This document shows positions 16,289 to 20,566 of a stretch of DNA of 20,566 nt, piece by piece (within the stretch, counting starts at the first letter, position 1; each line of letters opens with the position of its first letter). The translations under genes and the position numbers were made by a program. Source of the stretch: Kocuria sp. p3-SID1428 (GTDB lineage Bacteria > Actinomycetota > Actinomycetes > Actinomycetales > Micrococcaceae); assembly GCF_025149945.1 (NCBI RefSeq), contig NZ_JALXVH010000044.1, positions 1-20,566 of the forward strand. The letters run 5' to 3'. The notes under the pieces are model-generated. The model was not told the DNA's origin, made no database searches, and was given only the letters and a program-made list of their open reading frames with translations.

Positions 16289-16378
16289 CGCTCCGGCGCC
16301 CTCGTGGTGCCGCCCCTGACACAGCACTGCACCGCAGCGCTCGGGCCCGCGGGTCCGAGCGCGAGAACTGGAGAGATC

Positions 16379-16864
16379 ATGGCCGACGCACAGCGGGCCT
16401 CCCGCATGGCGGATCGCGTCAAGGTGATCGTGGCGAAGGCCCTCGAGCGCCGGGTCAAGGACCCGCGCCTGGGCTTCGTGACCGTCACCGACGCCCGCGT
16501 GACCAACGACCTGCAGCACGCGACCGTCTACTACACGGTCTACGGCACTGCCGAGGAGAAGGCCGATTCGGCCCGCGCCCTGGAGTCCGCCAAGGGCATC
16601 CTGCGCGCCGAGGTCGGCAAGAACATCACCGCCCGGCTCACGCCCACGCTCGAGTTCGTGGCCGATGAGATCCCGGAGGCGGCCTCGAACCTGGAGGACG
16701 TCCTGCGCCGGGCCAAGGAGAAGGACGCGGCCGTGGCCGCCTCCGCCGCCGGTGCCTCGTATGCCAATGGCGAGAACTCGTACCGAACGGACGAGGCCGA
16801 GGTCGCCGACTCCGCGGCCTCGGAGGCCGAGGACGAGGATCCCAGCGGCACCCGTGAGCGCTGA
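16379..16864 (+). CDS. rbfA: Ribosome-binding factor A (RbfA)
   Basis: Cytosolic 30S maturation factor needed for 16S rRNA 5' processing and cold adaptation; 161 residues. The KH-like fold covers about 1-115: RMADRVKVIVAKALERRVKDP, then LGFVTVTDARVTNDLQHATVYY and ARLTPTLEFVADEIPEAA, all typical. The remaining C-terminal 40 or so residues are an Ala/Glu/Asp-rich extension of low complexity, common in actinobacteria. ATG 16379 has GGAG at 16370-16373, five bases upstream. Its end overlaps the chosen truB start by 11 bases. Confidence 0.96.
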   Translation: MADAQRASRMADRVKVIVAKALERRVKDPRLGFVTVTDARVTNDLQHATVYYTVYGTAEEKADSARALESAKGILRAEVGKNITARLTPTLEFVADEIPEAASNLEDVLRRAKEKDAAVAASAAGASYANGENSYRTDEAEVADSAASEAEDEDPSGTRER

Positions 16865-17843
16865 GCCGCAGGCGGGCGGGCCGGGGCGCAGCGTGCAGAC
16901 GCCGCGCCCCGATCCCTCGCTGCCCGTGCCGGAGGGCCTCGTGGTCGTGGACAAGCCGCAGGGCTGGACGAGCCACGACGTCGTCGGGCGGATGCGCCGG
17001 CTGTGCGGGACGCGCAAGGTCGGCCACGCCGGGACTCTGGACCCCATGGCCACCGGCGTGCTGATCGTGGGCGTCGGGCGCGGGACCAAGCTGCTGACCC
17101 ACCTGGTGGGCGCGGACAAGACCTACGAGGCCACCATTCGCCTGGGCGCCACCACCGTCACCGAGGACGCCGAGGGCGAGCTCACCGGCACCGCGGATCC
17201 GAGCGCGGTCGCGGCCGTCACGGACGAGCAGATCCGCGCGGCCGTCGCCGAGCTGACCGGAGACCTGGAGCAGGTCCCATCCGCGGTCTCGGCGATCAAG
17301 GTGGACGGCAAGCGCTCCTACGCCCGCGTGCGCGCGGGGGAAGAGGTCGCCCTCGAGGCGCGGCCGATCACGGTCTCGCGCTTCGACGTGACGGAGATCC
17401 GCCGGGACCGCGATGCCCTGGAGCTCGACGCCGTCCTGGACGTCTCGTCGGGGACCTACATCCGGGCGATCGCCCGCGATCTCGGCGAGGCCCTGGGGAT
17501 CGGCGGGCACCTCAGCGCGCTGCGCCGCACCCGTGTGGGCGCCCTGGGCCTCGAGCAGGCGCAGGAGCTGGAGACTCTCGCCGAGATCGTCGCCGGGGGA
17601 GGAGTCGTGCCGTCCACATCGCTGGACGAGGCCGCGCGCGCCATGTTCCCCGCTCGCGAGCTCACTGCCCAGCAGTCGCTGGAGATCGGGCAGGGCAAGC
17701 GCATCGCGCCCACGGGCACGGGCCCGGGCGAGCTCACCGCCGGCTTCGACCCGCAGGGCCACGTGGTGGCTCTGCTCGAGGACCGCGGACGCCCCGAGGA
17801 GCGAACCGCCAAGTCCGCCCTGGTCTTCCAGGCGCAGGGCTGA
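16854..17843 (+). CDS. truB: tRNA pseudouridine(55) synthase TruB
   Basis: Makes pseudouridine 55 in the T-loop of most tRNAs; about 329 residues. EGLVVVDKPQGWTSHDVV begins the catalytic domain, and GHAGTLDPMATGVL carries the catalytic Asp63. KTYEATIRLGATTVTEDAEG, AVSAIKVDGKRSYARVRAGE and SSGTYIRAIARDLGEALG are the other conserved motifs. The C-terminal PUA-like segment ends AKSALVFQAQG. The start is uncertain. GTG 16854 lies inside rbfA, giving an 11-bp overlap, and has no good ribosome binding site; GTG 16893 (13 codons later) would also keep the whole domain and give a more usual length. Coupled translation with rbfA is likely either way. Confidence 0.95.
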   Translation: MSAEPQAGGPGRSVQTPRPDPSLPVPEGLVVVDKPQGWTSHDVVGRMRRLCGTRKVGHAGTLDPMATGVLIVGVGRGTKLLTHLVGADKTYEATIRLGATTVTEDAEGELTGTADPSAVAAVTDEQIRAAVAELTGDLEQVPSAVSAIKVDGKRSYARVRAGEEVALEARPITVSRFDVTEIRRDRDALELDAVLDVSSGTYIRAIARDLGEALGIGGHLSALRRTRVGALGLEQAQELETLAEIVAGGGVVPSTSLDEAARAMFPARELTAQQSLEIGQGKRIAPTGTGPGELTAGFDPQGHVVALLEDRGRPEERTAKSALVFQAQG

Positions 17844-17851
17844 GAACGCAC

Positions 17852-17866
17852 CGGCCGAGACGGCCG
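17852..17866 (+). terminator. Small hairpin after truB
   Basis: CGGCCG (17852-17857) can pair with CGGCCG (17861-17866) around a three-base AGA loop, nine bases after the truB stop. It is too small to be convincing as a full terminator. Confidence 0.25.
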
Positions 17867-17892
17867 CAGGACAGGAAGCTGGGAAGACACGG

Positions 17893-18264
17893 ATGCTGTG
17901 GGGATTCGACGGGTGGTTCTGGGCCTCGGTGTGCCTGGGCGGGCTCTCGACGCTGATCTGCGTCGTGGAGGCTCTGCGCAAGCGGCCCCCGGGAGATGCG
18001 ACGCAGGGCTCCGTGCTCGTGCTGGAGGTCTTCCTGCTCATCTACCTGGTCGGCTCGATCGTCTTGGGGATCCTGGGCCCGGAAGCTTCTGGGTCGGTGC
18101 TCGAGTACTGGGGCTACCTGCTCACCGCACTGGTGATCCCAGCGGGCACGTTCATCTGGTCGCTCGTGGAGCGCTCGAGCTGGTCCAACTGGATCCTCGC
18201 GGCCACCGGCCCCACGATCATCGTGATGGTGTACCGGATGAACTACATCTGGTACTACCAGTGA
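17893..18264 (+). CDS. Four-helix integral membrane protein, unknown function
   Basis: Predicted 123-residue hydrophobic protein with four membrane helices at about 5-28, 42-65, 70-93 and 98-120. A cytosolic basic loop (LRKRPPG) lies between helices 1 and 2. The last helix ends in the aromatic MNYIWYYQ. No catalytic motif or named family is recognised. ATG 17893 has GGGAAG near 17881-17886 as a ribosome binding site. It sits 49 bp after truB and 14 bp before another small membrane protein, so the two are probably cotranscribed. Confidence 0.75.
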   Translation: MLWGFDGWFWASVCLGGLSTLICVVEALRKRPPGDATQGSVLVLEVFLLIYLVGSIVLGILGPEASGSVLEYWGYLLTALVIPAGTFIWSLVERSSWSNWILAATGPTIIVMVYRMNYIWYYQ

Positions 18265-18278
18265 GTAGAGAGGACACC

Positions 18279-18806
18279 ATGCAGCACACCGACCCTGAGA
18301 GCCCGCGCTCCGCCGGCTCCGAGCCGCAGCGTCCCGGGCGACTGCAGTCGCGCTTCGGGCCGCGGGAGGGCGCACGGCGCACCGACCCGAAGTCCTCGGG
18401 CTTGGGACGGGTGATCATCGCGGTCTACGGGATCTTCTCGCTGTCGGCCGGAGTGCGCTCGCTGTATCAGATCCTCACCCAGTTCGACGTCGCTCCGCTG
18501 GCCTACCTGCTCTCGCTGTTCTCCGCGGCCGTCTACGTGGTGGCAGCAGTGGCGCTGGCGAAGACCGGGCCTGGCTGGCATCGGATCGCCACGGGTGCCG
18601 TGCTGGTGGAGCTCATCGGCGTGCTCGGCATCGGCGCCTGGACCTTCGCCGCCCCGCAGCTGTTCGCCGATGAGACCGTCTGGTCCCACTTCGGCCAGGG
18701 CTACGGCTATATCCCGCTGCTGCTGCCGATCGTGGGACTGATCTGGCTGCGCCGCACCCGCCCCCTCACCGACCGCTCCACCGAGACCGCAGGAGACCGC
18801 GCATGA
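18279..18806 (+). CDS. Four-helix membrane protein with basic N-terminus, unknown function
   Basis: Predicted 175-residue protein. A hydrophilic, Arg/Pro/Ser-rich N-terminal segment (about 1-42) is likely cytosolic and is followed by four membrane helices at about 43-66, 72-93, 102-124 and 141-158. RRTRP after the last helix fits a cytosolic C-terminus. No family is recognised. GAGAGG at 18267-18272 precedes ATG 18279. The TGA overlaps the next start (ATGA), pointing to coupled translation with the acetyltransferase. Confidence 0.75.
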   Translation: MQHTDPESPRSAGSEPQRPGRLQSRFGPREGARRTDPKSSGLGRVIIAVYGIFSLSAGVRSLYQILTQFDVAPLAYLLSLFSAAVYVVAAVALAKTGPGWHRIATGAVLVELIGVLGIGAWTFAAPQLFADETVWSHFGQGYGYIPLLLPIVGLIWLRRTRPLTDRSTETAGDRA

Positions 18807-19411
18807 GCACCGACGACACCGCCGCCAGCACCAGACAGGGGCTCAGCGTCCCGCGGCTGACGGACGGGGCCCTCACCCTGCGGGAGCTGACCCCCGCCGA
18901 CGCCGAGGCGCTGACCGCGAACTGCCAGGACCCGGTGGCCGTGCGCTGGACGACCGTTCCCGAGCCCTACGGCGTGGAATCGGCGCTGTGGTACATCCGG
19001 GAGTATGTGCCGGGCGCGCTGAAGGCCGGATCGGCGATCAACTGGGCGGCCGAGGATCCCCAGGGCCGCTTCCTCGGGACGATCGAGCTGTGCCGGCTGC
19101 GCGCCGGTGCAGCGGACATCGGCCTGAACTTCGGCCCGCATGCCCGCGGCACGGGTGCCGCCGAGGCGGCCTGCCGCCTGGTGATCGAGCACGCGTTCGG
19201 CACCATGGGGCTCACGCACCTGCACTGGCTGGCCTTCGCCGGCAACTGGGCCTCGCGCAAGCTCGCCTGGAAGCTCGGTTTCTCCACGCCCGTTCTGGTC
19301 CGCGGTTACATGGAGCAGCGGGGCCAGCTGCGCGACACGTGGATCGCGACCCTGACCGATGCCGAGGAGCGCACCCCCTCCCAGCCGTGGGACGGGCCGG
19401 CTCCCGCCTGA
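18803..19411 (+). CDS. GNAT acetyltransferase, RimJ/RimL-like
   Basis: Predicted 202-residue cytosolic acetyltransferase of the RimJ/RimL (Acetyltransf_3) type, which acetylates protein N-termini or small amines. LTLRELTPADAEALTANCQD is the usual opening. INWAAEDPQGRFLGTIEL and ADIGLNFGPHARGTGAAEAA follow; the latter is the acetyl-CoA-binding turn with R-G-T-G-A. FAGNWASRKLAWKLGF matches the N-x-x-S...KLGF motif. The substrate cannot be told. ATG 18803 overlaps the preceding stop by four bases, with AGGAGA at 18791-18796. With the two membrane protein genes it forms a three-gene insertion between truB and ribF. Confidence 0.9.
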   Translation: MSTDDTAASTRQGLSVPRLTDGALTLRELTPADAEALTANCQDPVAVRWTTVPEPYGVESALWYIREYVPGALKAGSAINWAAEDPQGRFLGTIELCRLRAGAADIGLNFGPHARGTGAAEAACRLVIEHAFGTMGLTHLHWLAFAGNWASRKLAWKLGFSTPVLVRGYMEQRGQLRDTWIATLTDAEERTPSQPWDGPAPA

Positions 19412-19488
19412 TCCGCCCGGCCCGTCCGCCCCAGCGACTACCCTGGGACGAGCCCGCGCCACCGCACTGCGACTCCCGAGGAGACCCG

Positions 19489-20562
19489 TTGCACCGCTTG
19501 CACGACCTGTCCGAGATTCCCGAGGACCTCGGGCCCTGCGTGGTCACCGTCGGGAACTTCGACGGCGTCCACCGCGGGCACCAGGAGGTCCTGGGCATGG
19601 TCAGGGACCGCGCTCGGGAGGAAGGGGCTCGCTCGGTCGTGCTCACCTTCGACCCCCACCCGGCGCTGGTGCACCGGCCGCACGAGTACCGGGGTCGCAT
19701 CATGGGCACCTCGGACAAGCTCGATGCCATGGAGCAGCTCGGCCTGGATGCGGTGCTCGTGCAGCACTACGACCTCGCCTTCGCCGCCCAGGACCCCGTC
19801 GAGTTCATGTCCCGGTACCTGGTGCAGGGCCTTCGGGCCTGCTGCGTGGTCGTGGGCGCCGACGCCCGGTTCGGGCGCGGCAACCAGGGCGATGTCTCCG
19901 CGCTGCGGCGATTCGGCGCCGAGCACGGCTTCGAGGTGATCGTGGTCGAGGACCTCGAGTGCCGCGGCACGGTGCCGGCTCAGTTGCGCACCACGAATCT
20001 CCCGCTGGTCGGGGTCGACGGCCCCGTCTCGGCCGCCGAGGACACCGATCACGATCCCGAGGATCGACGCATCTCCTCGACCTGGATCCGCGAGCGGCTC
20101 ATCGCCGGCGACGTCGAGGACGCCGCCCGGCTGCTGGGGCGTCCTCATCGCATGCGCGGCACCGTGGTCCACGGCGCGGCGCGCGGTCGCGAGCTGGGCT
20201 TCCCCACGGCCAACCTCGCCCCGGACTCCGACGGCTACATCCCCGCCGACGGCGTCTACGCAGGCTGGCTGACGGACGGGGCCGGGCAGCGCTGGCCGGT
20301 AGCGGTCTCGGTGGGCTCCAATCCCACGTTCGAGGGCGTCTCCCGCGTGGTCGAGGCGCATGTGATCGACCGCCCGCGAGAGCGCGTGGAGGACTTCGAC
20401 CTCTACGGCCAGGAGGTCATCGTGGAGTTCATCGCCCGGCTGCGCGGCATGGTGGCCTACGAGGGCGTGGAGAAGCTCGTGCAGCAGATGAGCCTGGACG
20501 TGGAGCGCACCCGCGAGATCCTGGCCACGCACCCGGAGGGCATGGCGGACGTCGCCCCCTGA
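19489..20562 (+). CDS. ribF: Bifunctional riboflavin kinase/FAD synthetase RibF
   Basis: Makes FMN and then FAD from riboflavin; 357 residues, slightly long for the family. The N-terminal FMN adenylyltransferase domain shows TVGNFDGVHRGH (nucleotide-binding motif, residues 20-31), FDPHP and ISSTWIR (195-201). Before ISSTWIR there is an acidic insertion of roughly 25 residues (DGPVSAAEDTDHDPEDRR region). The C-terminal riboflavin kinase domain has GFPTANL (237-243), PADGVYAGW, SVGSNPTF and the final EKLVQQMSLDVERTREIL. TTG 19489 is the chosen start: GAGGAG at 19478-19483 lies five bases upstream and the N-terminus LHRLHDLSEIPEDLGPCVVTVGNFDG fits the family. A TACCCT -10-like element lies at 19439-19444. 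Confidence 0.95.
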   Translation: MHRLHDLSEIPEDLGPCVVTVGNFDGVHRGHQEVLGMVRDRAREEGARSVVLTFDPHPALVHRPHEYRGRIMGTSDKLDAMEQLGLDAVLVQHYDLAFAAQDPVEFMSRYLVQGLRACCVVVGADARFGRGNQGDVSALRRFGAEHGFEVIVVEDLECRGTVPAQLRTTNLPLVGVDGPVSAAEDTDHDPEDRRISSTWIRERLIAGDVEDAARLLGRPHRMRGTVVHGAARGRELGFPTANLAPDSDGYIPADGVYAGWLTDGAGQRWPVAVSVGSNPTFEGVSRVVEAHVIDRPRERVEDFDLYGQEVIVEFIARLRGMVAYEGVEKLVQQMSLDVERTREILATHPEGMADVAP

Positions 20563-20566
20563 TCAA

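Noticed and set aside
13247..17119. 1290-codon minus-strand open frame antisense to infB and rbfA
   Set aside because: It mirrors the IF-2 coding sequence; its composition is low-complexity Gly/Ala/Arg/Leu and it has no family motif.
1..20566. CRISPR arrays, tRNA or rRNA genes, insertion sequences, phage or defence genes
   Set aside because: No regularly spaced repeats, tRNA-like cloverleaf, transposase or integrase motifs were seen on either strand.

Overview
The window is a GC-rich chromosomal segment of an actinobacterium, most likely of the order Micrococcales. The gene order rseP-ispG-GNAT ... proS ... rimP-nusA-ylxR-infB-rbfA-truB ... ribF is the actinobacterial translation/MEP-pathway neighbourhood. 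GTG starts are frequent, IF-2 carries a long Pro/Gly/Ala-rich linker, and NusA is the short actinobacterial form. I cannot name a genus from sequence alone. No tRNA, rRNA, CRISPR array, insertion sequence or phage gene is visible.

Layout: (1) 16-894, minus strand, a TPM-domain lipoprotein, divergent from the next block. (2) 1004-4498, plus strand: site-2 protease RseP/Rip, IspG of isoprenoid synthesis and a DUF4081-type GNAT acetyltransferase whose start overlaps the ispG stop. (3) 4576-7396: three tandem paralogous secreted lipoproteins, the most accessory-looking part of the window. Hairpins separate them. Lipoproteins 2 and 3 share an upstream promoter-like box and a leader stem-loop; lipoprotein 1 lacks both and has lost about 65 internal residues. 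(4) 7690-9486 proS, facing a membrane-anchored protein of unknown function (9555-10520, minus) across a strong bidirectional terminator. (5) 10782-17843: the ribosome-assembly/translation block rimP, nusA, ylxR, infB, rbfA, truB. It is broken by highly structured intergenic regions, including a near-perfect 27-bp-stem hairpin between infB and rbfA and a rimP-nusA leader with mutually exclusive helices. (6) 17893-19411: two four-helix membrane proteins and a RimJ/RimL-like acetyltransferase between truB and ribF. (7) 19489-20562, ribF with a TTG start.

Together, blocks 4-7 serve translation initiation, 30S maturation, tRNA charging and modification, and flavin cofactor synthesis; block 2 serves isoprenoid synthesis and intramembrane proteolysis. 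I see no defence, biosynthetic or mobile system. The points most worth follow-up are the lipoprotein array with its duplicated regulatory leader and the unusual RNA structures of the translation block.
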